This document shows, piece by piece, positions 20,700 to 28,476 of a stretch of 64,000 bases of DNA. Position 1 is the stretch's first letter, and each line of letters opens with the position of its first letter. Under the pieces are notes generated by a model that worked only from the letters and a program-made list of their open reading frames with translations, was not told the origin of the DNA and searched no databases. The position numbers were made by a program, and so were the translations under genes. The stretch is from Virgisporangium aliadipatigenens (GTDB lineage Bacteria; Actinomycetota; Actinomycetes; Mycobacteriales; Micromonosporaceae), in assembly GCF_016863615.1 (NCBI RefSeq), contig NZ_BOPF01000016.1:62001-126000 (forward strand), written 5' to 3'.

Positions 20700-21990
20700 G
20701 CGCCGCGGCGACCGCGAGACTGACCAGCGAGGCGGAGAGCCCGTTGGCCGGGTCGATCCCGAGGTCGGACTGGCGTTCGGCCCACCAGGCGCTCCACCAC
20801 GCACCCGGGCCGGCGAAGAACGTCGGCGTGGTGAGCTGGTAGGCGACGAAGCCCGCGACCCAGGGGACCAGCAGCCACGGCCGCTCGCCGGTGGAGAGGT
20901 CCCAGCGGGCGTTCGTCAGGTAGCGCACCGCGAAGACGCCGACGAGCGGCACGAACACCGCCCCGATGAGGAAGAGGAACGGCTCGTAGGCGGCGATGTC
21001 GAAGGTGAGCGCGAGCACGGTCGCCACGACGCCCACGCCGACGGCCAACCAGCGTCTGTCCACCTTGGACAGTGGATCCAGGTTCTGTGCGGAGACGGCC
21101 GTGGAATAGATGTTCGCGAAGGCCTCATCCAGTTCGACCGCAACGAGAATGAGCACGGCGGCGAGCCCGAACGGCACGGCCAGCAACGCGGTGATCACAT
21201 CGGTCCCGTAGGCGGCGACGGCCAGCACCCCGAGGGTGAACATCGCCACGGTCGCGGCCCCGTAACCGATCGCCGCACCGGCGAAGGCGTTGCGGGTGCC
21301 GCGCACGTGCCGGGTGTAGTCGGCGGCCAGCGGGAACCACGACACCGGCAGCGCGATCACGACGTCCACCGCCGTCCAGAACGACGTCGCCCCGCCGGTG
21401 TCCACAGTGGAGCGCGGCTCGGAGAGCACCCGGAAGATCAGGTACGCCAGCGACAGCAGCGCGGCCCACACCGCGTAGCGGCTGAGCACCCGCACCGCGC
21501 CGAGCGGCCGGACGGCCATCAGCGTCGCCAGCACACCCCCCACCACCACGAACGGCCACCGCGGCGCGGACAGCGCGCGCGACGCCGCCTCGGCGATGAT
21601 GACGATCTCGAAGGTCGCCCACCCGACGCACTGCACCAGGTTGAACGCCGTCGGCAGGTACGACAGCCGCGCGCCGAGCAGCCCGCGCAGCAGCACCATC
21701 GCCGGCACGCCCTCCCGGGCACCGGCGGCCGCGCCCAGCCCCAGCAGCACCGACCCGATCACCGCTCCCACGACGATCGCCGCGAACGTCACCCCGAACG
21801 GCCGCCCCGCCAGCACCACGAACGGCGCCGCCACCGGCAGCAACAGGCTCACCCCGAGGTTGCCCCAGAGCCCCAGCGCGCCCCGGAACCCGAGCGTGCG
21901 CGGCGCCTTCCCATCCCGGACAACGGGTGCGTCAACGTTTCCCGCCTGGACGTGCTCGGTGTTTCCCGCGTGGACGGGCTCGACAGACAT
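20641..21990 (-). CDS. cytX: NCS1-family transporter, probable hydroxymethylpyrimidine permease CytX
   Basis: 449 residues with about 12 hydrophobic segments. NCS1 (nucleobase:cation symporter-1) features include GLWGNLGVSLLLPVAAPFVV at the first helix and SWFPLAADYTRH in the middle. A TPP riboswitch ends seven bases before the ATG, and NCS1 carriers under TPP control are the CytX group, which import the thiamine precursor HMP. The substrate is therefore inferred from regulation. The likely Shine-Dalgarno (GGGAG) lies in the last conserved bases of the aptamer, so TPP binding should block translation. The gene overlaps the convergent GH5 gene at its 3' end. Confidence 0.85.
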   Translation of the reverse strand: MSVEPVHAGNTEHVQAGNVDAPVVRDGKAPRTLGFRGALGLWGNLGVSLLLPVAAPFVVLAGRPFGVTFAAIVVGAVIGSVLLGLGAAAGAREGVPAMVLLRGLLGARLSYLPTAFNLVQCVGWATFEIVIIAEAASRALSAPRWPFVVVGGVLATLMAVRPLGAVRVLSRYAVWAALLSLAYLIFRVLSEPRSTVDTGGATSFWTAVDVVIALPVSWFPLAADYTRHVRGTRNAFAGAAIGYGAATVAMFTLGVLAVAAYGTDVITALLAVPFGLAAVLILVAVELDEAFANIYSTAVSAQNLDPLSKVDRRWLAVGVGVVATVLALTFDIAAYEPFLFLIGAVFVPLVGVFAVRYLTNARWDLSTGERPWLLVPWVAGFVAYQLTTPTFFAGPGAWWSAWWAERQSDLGIDPANGLSASLVSLAVAAALTGLGTAVRPALAARRRDG

Positions 21991-21996
21991 CCCAAC

Positions 21997-22085
21997 TCCC
22001 TACGCCGGCATTACCCCGGTCAGGTTCAGACGGTCGACGGCGCCGTGCAGCCGTCCTCTCAGCCCAGTGGATGGGCTCCCGCGTC
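21997..22085 (-). promoter_or_regulatory. TPP (thi-box) riboswitch
   Basis: Read on the minus strand, the segment has the conserved thi-box blocks in order: GCGGGAGCCC, CTGAGA (complement of 22057-22062), GAACCTGAC, and TAATGCCGGCGTAGGGA. Spacing and order match the TPP aptamer. It directly precedes cytX and overlaps its ribosome-binding site. Confidence 0.95.
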
Positions 22086-22136
22086 AGCAGATGAACCATA
22101 CGGCCCATGTCAATATCAAGATTCCGGCGAACCAGG

Positions 22137-22165
22137 TTGAATGCCGTCGTAGCCGGGCATAGTGA
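22137..22165 (+). promoter_or_regulatory. Possible promoter of the Q-rich gene
   Basis: TTGAAT and TAGTGA are separated by 17 bases, about 60 bases before the start codon of the coiled-coil gene. This is a moderate match to the housekeeping consensus. Confidence 0.3.
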
Positions 22166-22227
22166 CCTCGAAGCCGAAGACCCAACCCGGGCCACGTGGC
22201 AGCACGAACACGGGAAGGTGAACCGAC

Positions 22228-22737
22228 ATGACCATCACTCCGGTGGGGGGCGTCACCACTATCGGGGCGACCACCCAGATGCAGCAGATCCAGGAACAGC
22301 AACGGATCCAGCGGGCCGCGCAGGACGACGTCCTCCAGCAGGACGCCGTCGAACAGCGATTGGTCGCCGATCGCGTGCAGGACCGGCGGATCCAGCAGCA
22401 GGAGGTGACGGAGGAACAGCTCGAGGCGCAGCGGATGCGCGACCAGCGGCTGGACGACCTGCGTCAGGTGGAGGACCAGCTCCGGCTGGAGAGCCAGCAG
22501 CGGCTGCAGGATCAGCGGCTGCGGGTGCAGGAGCAGCAGGAACAGCTCGCCATCGACACGCAGGCGCGGATCCAGGACCAGCAGGTGCGGGTCCAGGAGC
22601 GCAACGAGCAGGTGCGGATCCAGGACGAACTGGCCCGGGCGGCCGAGGTCCGTGAGGCGGCCGACCGCGCCGCCGAGGCGCGGGTCGAACAGCAGCTCGC
22701 GAACCGCCCGGAGAACCGGGTGGACCTGTACCTGTAG
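22228..22737 (+). CDS. Q/R-rich coiled-coil protein, unknown function
   Basis: 169 residues, dominated by Gln, Arg, Glu and Asp. Apart from a short N-terminus (MTITPVGGVTTIGATTQ) it reads as one long charged helix with units such as QRLQDQRLRVQEQQEQL, so a continuous coiled coil is likely. No transmembrane segment, signal peptide or enzymatic motif. A clear ribosome-binding site (GGAAGGTGA) precedes the ATG and a strong hairpin follows the stop, which supports a real monocistronic gene. A filament-forming or scaffold role is possible but unproven. Confidence 0.7.
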   Translation: MTITPVGGVTTIGATTQMQQIQEQQRIQRAAQDDVLQQDAVEQRLVADRVQDRRIQQQEVTEEQLEAQRMRDQRLDDLRQVEDQLRLESQQRLQDQRLRVQEQQEQLAIDTQARIQDQQVRVQERNEQVRIQDELARAAEVREAADRAAEARVEQQLANRPENRVDLYL

Positions 22738-22753
22738 CGGATCGCCTATCACG

Positions 22754-22793
22754 CGCGAGGCGCCACGGCCGGTCACGGCCGTGGCGCCTCGCG
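22754..22793 (+). terminator. Perfect 17-bp hairpin after the Q-rich gene
   Basis: Arms 22754-22770 and 22777-22793 pair perfectly around a six-base loop, 17 bases after the stop codon. There is no T-tract, as is common for actinobacterial terminators. Confidence 0.7.
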
Positions 22794-22796
22794 TTG

Positions 22797-22881
22797 CCCT
22801 CACCGATCTTGCAGTTGTGGCGCCCGGGATGGCCGGTTTCGGCCGGCGATGTCCCCGCCACAACTGCAAGATCGGTGAGGG
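22797..22881. repeat. Long perfect inverted repeat in convergent intergenic space
   Basis: Arms 22797-22822 and 22856-22881 are perfect 26-base reverse complements around a 33-base spacer that itself contains GGCCGG pairs. The core reads CTCACCGATCTTGCAG. It lies between the ends of the convergent Q-rich and surface-protein genes and could serve as a bidirectional terminator or belong to a dispersed extragenic repeat family. Confidence 0.75.
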
Positions 22882-22904
22882 GCCGCCCCGGCCGGGCGGC
22901 GGCC

Positions 22905-25304
22905 TCAGGCGGTCCGGCGGCGGCGGGCCAGGCCCACCACCACGAAGCCCACGGCGAGCAGCACCGCCCCGAGGCCGGCCAGCCCGTGCGTGTCCCGGCC
23001 GGTGACCGGCAGGGCGGCCGACGCCTCCGCCACCGTCACGGCCAACGCGAGCGTGCGCACGTTCCCGTCCGAACCGATGCCGCTCATCGCCAGCGTGTGC
23101 GCGCCGCTGAAGTCGTCGGGGACCGTCACCTCGACACTGACGTGGCCGTTCGCGTCCGAGACGGTGGCGGCGAGCGTCGTCGGCTCCGAGTAGATCCCGA
23201 CGAGCACCGGCGTGTTCGCCGCGAACCCGTCACCGGTCAGCGTCACCGTGCGCTCGTCCGAGATGGTGCCGCCGCCGGTGCTGGTCAGCGGTTCGGCGCC
23301 GACGGGCGCGGTCGCGGGCAGGGTGGGGCTGGCCGGCGTCACCGTGACCGGTGCGCTCGCCAGGGAGTCGCCCACGGCGTTGGTGGCGGTGACCGTCACG
23401 GTGTACGCCGTGCCGTTCGTGAGGCCGGTGATGCCGCACGCGATCGCGCCGGTCGTGGTGCACGCGGCGCCACCCGGCTGGGCGACGGCGCGGTAGCCGG
23501 TGATCGGTGAGCCGCCGGTGATCGCCGGTGCCGACCACGACACCGCGGCGGACCCGTCCGCTCCGCTCGCCCGCACCTCGGTGGGCGCACCCGGCGCGGT
23601 GGGCGTCGGGGAGCCGGTGACGCTCGGGCTCGGCGACGCCGTATCGCTCGGGCCGGGGCCGGGCTGGGCCGTGTCGCTCGGCGTGACGCCGTCGCTCGGG
23701 CCGGCGCTCGGCGTGGCCGTGTCCCCGGGACTCGGGTCGGGCGAGGCGGTGTCGCCGGGTGTGGGGCTCGGCGAGGTGGTGTCGCCCGGCGTCGGCTCGG
23801 GGTCGGTGGTGTCGCCGGGTGTCGGATCGGGCGAGGCCGTGTCCCCCGGCGTCGGGCTCGGGCCGGTGGAGTCCCCGGGGCTCACCGACGCCGTGACGCC
23901 CGGGTCGGGCGAGACCGGTGTTCCCGGCGATCCGGTCAGGCTCGGCGACACCGGCGCACCCGGCGTGGACGAGTTCCCGGGTGAGGGCGAGGCGGAAGCG
24001 GTCGGCGAGGCGGAGACGCTGGGCGCCGCCGACGGTTGCGTCCACTGCCCCACGACCACCGGCATCCGCGGCGCGATCCCGTCTCCTTCGCCCAACTGGT
24101 TGACCGCACCGACCGTGACCCAGTACGTCGACCCGTAGGCCAACCCGTCGATGTCGCACGTGGTGGCCGGCGCGGTGGCGGTGCAACTCGCCGCGACCAT
24201 CCCGGTCGCCTCGTCGGCGAACGCCCGCACCCGGTAGGACTCGACCGGCGCTCCGCCGTCGTCCGCCGGTGGGTCCCAGGCGGCGTCGAACCCACCTGAG
24301 AACGGCTGCAGGATCAGGTCCCGCGGTACCCCCGGCACCGTCGTGTCGGTGTCCGCAGCGGACTGCCGGTTGTACACGTTGACGGCCCGGATCGAGTACC
24401 CCATGTCGACGACCTCGATGGCCACCCCACCGTCCTGCACGCGCGCGGTGAACGGCAGGCTCACCGAGGTTCCTCCGTCGACGCCCACCACGTCGAAACC
24501 GACCGCGGCGGCGGCCGTCGCGTTCGTGTCGAGCGAGGCGAAGTAGGCGGGCGGGATCCACGCGTTGAACGCGCCACGCGCCACGGCGCCGTTCTGGTCC
24601 AGGTGCGGGTTGCCGAGCACCGGGATCGACCAGTAGGGCTCGGGATAGGTGGCCAGTTGCACGACCGTCGGCCGGGCCTGGGCGTCGGTGCCGAGGTAGA
24701 ACCCGTCGAGCGTGCTGACGTACGGTTCGCCCCAGGTGACCAGGTCCTGCGTGTTGCCGGAGAAGCGGTGCCCGGAGGCGCCGGAGTTGGCCATCGTATC
24801 GGCGTCGCCGCAGTCGGTCCCCGCGATGCAGGAGGCGAACAAGGGGCCGTTCGTCCAGTTGATGTACGTGGGGCGGCCGGTGACGGTGAGGGTACTGCCG
24901 ACCCGCGTGACGACCAGGTCCCGCACGATGCCGGTGGTGTACCGGGGAACGAAGCTGCCGACGCGCAGTTCCAAGGTGATCGTGCCGTCGCGCACCTCCT
25001 GCGGCACGGCGTCGCCGTCGAGCCCCTCTACCGCCCAGTTGAACGACGTGACGAAGCCCGGCAGCGCGGCGACGTTCGCACTCAGCCCGTAGGTCGACAG
25101 CGGGGTGGGCGTGCCGCCCTCGGGCGTGACGGTGGCCGATGCTACGCAACCCTGTGCCTCGGCGTCGGTGCAGGCGGGCCATGCGCCGTCGGGCCACTCG
25201 GGCGGCGGTTCGGCGGATGCCGGCGGTCCGGCCAATCCGAGCAGGCTCGCCATCAGGACGGCCGAGACCGCTCCGAAAACCGGTCGCTTGCGCGCGCGCA
25301 GCAT
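22905..25304 (-). CDS. Sortase-anchored surface protein with fibronectin-like domains
   Basis: 799 residues. Signal peptide at the start (LMASLLGLAGPPASA). A ~300-residue N-terminal domain is shared with the next upstream gene. A fibronectin type III-like domain follows (VPGVPRDLILQPFSGGF to YWVTVGAVNQLGEG), then a Pro/Thr/Ser/Asp repeat stalk, a second FN3-like domain (GAPTEVRASGADGSAAVSW) and a beta domain. The C-terminus is a sorting signal: LPVTG, a hydrophobic helix, then RRRR. It should be covalently attached to peptidoglycan by a class E-type sortase. ATG start with GGGGGACAG upstream. The promoter region is shared with the paralogue at 25428-26693. Confidence 0.85.
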   Translation of the reverse strand: MLRARKRPVFGAVSAVLMASLLGLAGPPASAEPPPEWPDGAWPACTDAEAQGCVASATVTPEGGTPTPLSTYGLSANVAALPGFVTSFNWAVEGLDGDAVPQEVRDGTITLELRVGSFVPRYTTGIVRDLVVTRVGSTLTVTGRPTYINWTNGPLFASCIAGTDCGDADTMANSGASGHRFSGNTQDLVTWGEPYVSTLDGFYLGTDAQARPTVVQLATYPEPYWSIPVLGNPHLDQNGAVARGAFNAWIPPAYFASLDTNATAAAAVGFDVVGVDGGTSVSLPFTARVQDGGVAIEVVDMGYSIRAVNVYNRQSAADTDTTVPGVPRDLILQPFSGGFDAAWDPPADDGGAPVESYRVRAFADEATGMVAASCTATAPATTCDIDGLAYGSTYWVTVGAVNQLGEGDGIAPRMPVVVGQWTQPSAAPSVSASPTASASPSPGNSSTPGAPVSPSLTGSPGTPVSPDPGVTASVSPGDSTGPSPTPGDTASPDPTPGDTTDPEPTPGDTTSPSPTPGDTASPDPSPGDTATPSAGPSDGVTPSDTAQPGPGPSDTASPSPSVTGSPTPTAPGAPTEVRASGADGSAAVSWSAPAITGGSPITGYRAVAQPGGAACTTTGAIACGITGLTNGTAYTVTVTATNAVGDSLASAPVTVTPASPTLPATAPVGAEPLTSTGGGTISDERTVTLTGDGFAANTPVLVGIYSEPTTLAATVSDANGHVSVEVTVPDDFSGAHTLAMSGIGSDGNVRTLALAVTVAEASAALPVTGRDTHGLAGLGAVLLAVGFVVVGLARRRRTA
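23720..23884 (-). repeat. 30-base tandem repeat encoding the stalk
   Basis: Units beginning at 23720, 23750, 23780, 23810 and 23840, with a degenerate one at 23870, each encode ten residues of the type SPxPTPGDTx. They form the Pro/Thr-rich cell-wall-spanning stalk of the sortase substrate. Confidence 0.85.
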
Positions 25305-25354
25305 CGTTCTGTCCCCCGATACAACGATGGTCTGTGCCGCGACGGTACCTTTTT
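25305..25354 (-). promoter_or_regulatory. Upstream block conserved with the paralogous gene
   Basis: Minus-strand bases upstream of the surface-protein ATG closely match those at 26694-26744 before its paralogue: a GTCGCG-CACAG block, CCATCGTT, and GGGGGACAGAACG directly at the start. The conservation implies shared control of the pair. No classical -35/-10 pair is obvious. Confidence 0.55.
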
Positions 25355-25427
25355 GCCCGGGTTCGGGGGGACGAACGGCGGCGCCCCGACCGGTCGACCG
25401 GACGGGGTACCGCCTCGTTCGAACGGC

Positions 25428-26693
25428 TCAGGTGGGTGTGCCCGGCACGCGTGGCGCGACGGAGACGCCCTCGCCGAGCCGGTTCAGGGCGCTGACCGTG
25501 ACCCAGTAACTGCCGCCGGGCTCCAGCCCGGGAAGGTCGCACGAGGTGGCCGGAGCGGTGACCGCGCAGCTGCTGACGACCTTCCCGCCGGTGGCCGCGT
25601 CGAACGCCCGCGCCCGGTACGTCTCGACCTCCGGTCCGGTATCGCCGGGCGGCGGCTGCCACGCGGCGCCGAGCCGTCCGGCCGCCGGTTGCACGGTCAG
25701 GTTCCCGGGCACGTCGGGCACCGTCGCCTCGGGGTCCACTGTGGACGGTCGGTTGAAGACGTTGACCGTCTTGATCGAGTAGCCGAGGTGCGGCACGTCG
25801 ATGGCCACGCCGTCGTCGCGCAGCCGCGCGGTGAACGGCAGGCTCACGTCCTGGTTGTTCTCCACCGCCACGACGTCGAACCCGACCGCCAGCGCGGCCT
25901 CCGCGTTGGTGTCGTGCTGCGCGAAGTACCTGGGCGGGATCCACGCGTTGAACGACCCGCGGGCCGCGTTGCCCGTCGCGTCGAGGTGCGGGCCACCGAG
26001 CACCATCGACCAGAACGGCACCGGCGACGCCACCATCAGCACGACCGGCGGCTTCGCCTGGGCGTCCGAGCCGAAGTGGAACCCGTCGAGCGCGCTCAGG
26101 TACGGCTCGCCCCACGCGCTGAGGTCCTGCGTGTTGCCGCTGAACGCGTAGCCCGAGCCGCCGGCGTCGGCCATCGTGTCGGCCCCGCCGCAGTCGCTCG
26201 CGGTCAGGCACGCCAGCAGCAGCGGCCCGGTGGTCCAGTCGATCTGCACGGGACGGCCGGCGAGGTGGACGGTGGTGTTGCCGTCGCCGGTGGTGGTGCG
26301 CGTGACGGACAGGTCCCGCGCGGTCGCCGTGGTGTACCGGGCGGGATAGGGCCCCACGCGCAACTCGAGGTTCACCGTGCCGTCCCGAACCTCCTTCGGC
26401 ACAGTGGTCTCGTTCCACCCCTTCACCGCCCAGCCGATCGAGATGCCCGCCTCGTCCTCGGTCGTCACCTCGAGGTACAGCCCGTGCGCCGCGAGCGGAG
26501 CCGCCACCCCGCCGTCCGGTGTGATGGTGACCGAGTCGATGCAGCCCTGCGCCTTCTCGTCGGGGCAGACCGCCCAGGCGCCCGCGGGCAGCCCGATCGG
26601 TGGGGCGGCGGCCACCGCCGGGGCGGCGAGCCCGAGCAGGAGGAGCGGCGCCGCGGCCGCCCCGAACATCGATCGTTGTCGTTCACGCAGCAT
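25428..26693 (-). CDS. Secreted paralogue of the sortase-anchored protein, without anchor
   Basis: 421 residues. Signal peptide (LLLLGLAAPAVAAAP), then the same ~300-residue domain as the neighbouring sortase substrate (PAGAWAVCPDEKAQGC, EVRDGTVNLELRVG, FSGNTQDLSAWGEPYLSALDGF, FNAWIPPRYFA), then one fibronectin-like domain ending at VPGTPT. It lacks the stalk, the second FN3-like domain and the sorting signal, so it is probably released or bound non-covalently. The ATG at 26693 is chosen because GGGGGGACAG precedes it and the start context matches the paralogue. The pair arose by tandem duplication. Confidence 0.82.
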   Translation of the reverse strand: MLRERQRSMFGAAAAPLLLLGLAAPAVAAAPPIGLPAGAWAVCPDEKAQGCIDSVTITPDGGVAAPLAAHGLYLEVTTEDEAGISIGWAVKGWNETTVPKEVRDGTVNLELRVGPYPARYTTATARDLSVTRTTTGDGNTTVHLAGRPVQIDWTTGPLLLACLTASDCGGADTMADAGGSGYAFSGNTQDLSAWGEPYLSALDGFHFGSDAQAKPPVVLMVASPVPFWSMVLGGPHLDATGNAARGSFNAWIPPRYFAQHDTNAEAALAVGFDVVAVENNQDVSLPFTARLRDDGVAIDVPHLGYSIKTVNVFNRPSTVDPEATVPDVPGNLTVQPAAGRLGAAWQPPPGDTGPEVETYRARAFDAATGGKVVSSCAVTAPATSCDLPGLEPGGSYWVTVSALNRLGEGVSVAPRVPGTPT

Positions 26694-26744
26694 CGTTCTG
26701 TCCCCCCGAGAATAACGATGGCCTGTGTCGCGACTGTAGCTTTC
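26694..26744 (-). promoter_or_regulatory. Upstream block conserved with the surface-protein paralogue
   Basis: This is the second copy of the conserved upstream element described at 25305-25354. The most similar stretches are GTCGCGACACAGGCCATCG and the GGGGGGACAGAACG before the ATG. Confidence 0.55.
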
Positions 26745-26797
26745 CGGCTCCGAGCAGTGGGCCTGAACAGCGGCCGGCAGTCGTACGCTGGTGCCTG

Positions 26798-27265
26798 ATG
26801 GCGTTCCAGATAGCGGTCTGCGGTCCGGGGGAGTGCACGGACGCGGAGGCGGCGCACGCACGCCGCGTGGGTGAGCTGCTCGCCGAGCGCGGCGCCGTTG
26901 TGCTCTGCGGCGGCGGCTCCGGTGTGATGGCCGCCGTCGCGGCCGGCGCGCGGTCGCGGAACGGGACGGTCGTGGGGATCCGGCCGGGGCAGTCGCGGGA
27001 GGGTGCCTCGGCGGACCTGTCGGTCACCGTCGTGACCAACCTCGGCGAGGCCCGCAACGCCGTCCTCGTGTGGAGCGCCGACGCGGTCATCGTGGTCGGC
27101 GGATCCTGGGGAACGCTCAGCGAGCTGGCCCTCGCCATGCGCCGCGGCGGCGTGCCCGTGCTGGTGCTCGGCGGCTGGCGCGTCGTCGGCCCGGACGGCG
27201 CACCGGTGCCCGGACCGACCTATGTGGACGGTCCCGAACAGGCGGTCGCGCTGGCGCTGCCGTAG
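26798..27265 (+). CDS. TIGR00725/LOG-type Rossmann-fold nucleotide-binding protein
   Basis: 155 residues. The family motifs are plain: IAVCGPGECTDAE at the start, LCGGGSGVMAAVAAGA (phosphate loop) and VVGGSWGTLSELALAMRRG. Relatives are often called possible lysine decarboxylases, and some LOG proteins are cytokinin phosphoribohydrolases, but this short subgroup is uncharacterised. ATG start in a short upstream region shared divergently with the secreted paralogue. Its last 46 bases overlap the convergent monooxygenase gene. Confidence 0.8.
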   Translation: MAFQIAVCGPGECTDAEAAHARRVGELLAERGAVVLCGGGSGVMAAVAAGARSRNGTVVGIRPGQSREGASADLSVTVVTNLGEARNAVLVWSADAVIVVGGSWGTLSELALAMRRGGVPVLVLGGWRVVGPDGAPVPGPTYVDGPEQAVALALP

Positions 27266-28416
27266 TCCGGCAACGTGATGGCGTTGGCCGCCCTGTGCAG
27301 CGGTGCCATCACCCTCGCGAGGATGCGCTCGCGGCCGGGCATCCGGGCCATGAGGCCCAGCATCGCCATCGACACGCGCACCTGCCCCTTCGAGCCGAGC
27401 ACCATCCGCTTGACGTTGTCCGGCCCGAGCTTCTGGTTGGCCGCGACGAACGGCCGCATCACCCGCTCGTAGGCCGCGAACGCCCGCTCGTGGGAGGCGC
27501 TCGCCAGTTCCCCCGCGAGAACGTAGGCACCGACCAGGGCGAGGCCGGTCCCCTGCCCGGAGGCCGGCGAGGCGCAGTAGGCGGCATCGCCGAGCAGAAC
27601 GACCCGGCCGCGCGCCCACGAGTCCATCCGGACCTGGCACAGCGCGTCGTAGTAGAGGTCCGGCGTGAGGGCCTCGAGCAGCCGCGGTACCTCCCACCCC
27701 TGGTCGGTGTACGCGGCGCGCAGGGCGGCCCGCCGGTCGGCGTCCTCTGTGGACGGTGTGCGGAAGATGAACATCGCCTTGGCGTCGGTGTCCCGCGCGG
27801 TGCTGTAGACCAGGGTGGTGCGGCCCGGGCCGACGTAGGTCAGCTCCTCGCGGTCGATGCCGAGGTGGTTGGGGACGGCGCAGATGGCGATCCGGTACCC
27901 GAGGTCGTGCACGAACTCCCGCTCCGGCCCGAAGGTTAGCTCCCGGGTGCGCGAGTGCAGCCCGTCCGCGCCCACGATCACGTCGAACGTCTCCGTGTGT
28001 CCACTGTGGAGAGTGACCGTGCCGTCCATGATGGACTCGATCGAGTCGCCGAACCGGTAGGTGACGGCGTCGCGGGTGCGGCCGTACAGCAGCCGGGCGA
28101 GGTCCCCGCGCAGGATCTCCGCGTCGCCGTGCTCCCGACCGCCGAAGGTGTCGGCGTCCATGCTCGCCACCCGGCGGCCCGTGGCGTCCACCACGAACGC
28201 GCCGCGCACGTCGGTCCGCAGCGCGCGGATCTCGTCGAGCAGGCCCATGCGGCGCACCACGTCGAGCGCGGCGCCGCGGATGTCGACCTTGTAGCCGCCG
28301 TCGCGCATGGCCGGCGCCCGCTCCACGACGGTGACCGCGAACCCGCTCCGGTGCAGCCAGTAGGCCAGTGTGCTGCCGGCGATGCCGGCTCCCGAGATGA
28401 GCACCTTCTTCGTCAT
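27220..28416 (-). CDS. FAD-dependent monooxygenase (PHBH/UbiH type)
   Basis: 398 residues. An N-terminal Rossmann motif (LISGAGIAGSTLAYWL) binds FAD. FDVIVGADGLHSRTRE is the DG motif, and VVLLGDAAYCASPASGQGTGLAL is the second FAD motif that contacts the riboflavin ribityl. Such enzymes hydroxylate aromatics or antibiotics, including the TetX relatives; the substrate here is unknown. It is divergent from a TetR regulator, which suggests substrate-induced control. The promoter at 28423-28452 places the transcript start at or next to the ATG, so the mRNA may be leaderless. Confidence 0.88.
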   Translation of the reverse strand: MTKKVLISGAGIAGSTLAYWLHRSGFAVTVVERAPAMRDGGYKVDIRGAALDVVRRMGLLDEIRALRTDVRGAFVVDATGRRVASMDADTFGGREHGDAEILRGDLARLLYGRTRDAVTYRFGDSIESIMDGTVTLHSGHTETFDVIVGADGLHSRTRELTFGPEREFVHDLGYRIAICAVPNHLGIDREELTYVGPGRTTLVYSTARDTDAKAMFIFRTPSTEDADRRAALRAAYTDQGWEVPRLLEALTPDLYYDALCQVRMDSWARGRVVLLGDAAYCASPASGQGTGLALVGAYVLAGELASASHERAFAAYERVMRPFVAANQKLGPDNVKRMVLGSKGQVRVSMAMLGLMARMPGRERILARVMAPLHRAANAITLPDYGSASATACSGPST

Positions 28417-28422
28417 GGATCG

Positions 28423-28452
28423 ATAGTACGATCGTCTAAGACAGTTGTGCAA
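28423..28452 (-). promoter_or_regulatory. Promoter of the monooxygenase gene
   Basis: On the minus strand, TTGCAC (28452-28447) and TACTAT (28428-28423) are separated by 18 bases. Transcription would begin near 28416, the first base of the ATG. The spacer contains the palindromic GTCT-A-AGAC, a good position for a repressor. Confidence 0.6.
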
Positions 28453-28468
28453 GACGCTTGTGTAGAAT
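28434..28468 (+). promoter_or_regulatory. Candidate TetR operator and TetR promoter
   Basis: GTCTAAGAC (28434-28442) is palindromic. AAGACAGTTGTG (28438) and AAGACGCTTGTG (28451) form a 13-base direct repeat. TAGAAT (28463-28468) is a -10-like box ending eight bases before the TetR ATG, so this transcript may also be leaderless. Both divergent promoters would be covered by a protein bound here. Confidence 0.5.
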
Positions 28469-28476
28469 CCTCGGAC

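Noticed and set aside
20482-22140. Plus-strand frame covering cytX and the riboswitch
   Set aside because: Shadow of the NCS1 gene: it would span a TPP riboswitch and its translation is His/Arg/Gln-rich without domains.
23230-26418. Long minus-strand frame across both surface-protein genes
   Set aside because: It runs through two signal peptides in another frame and is rich in Arg/His; the two separate frames have clear starts and domains.
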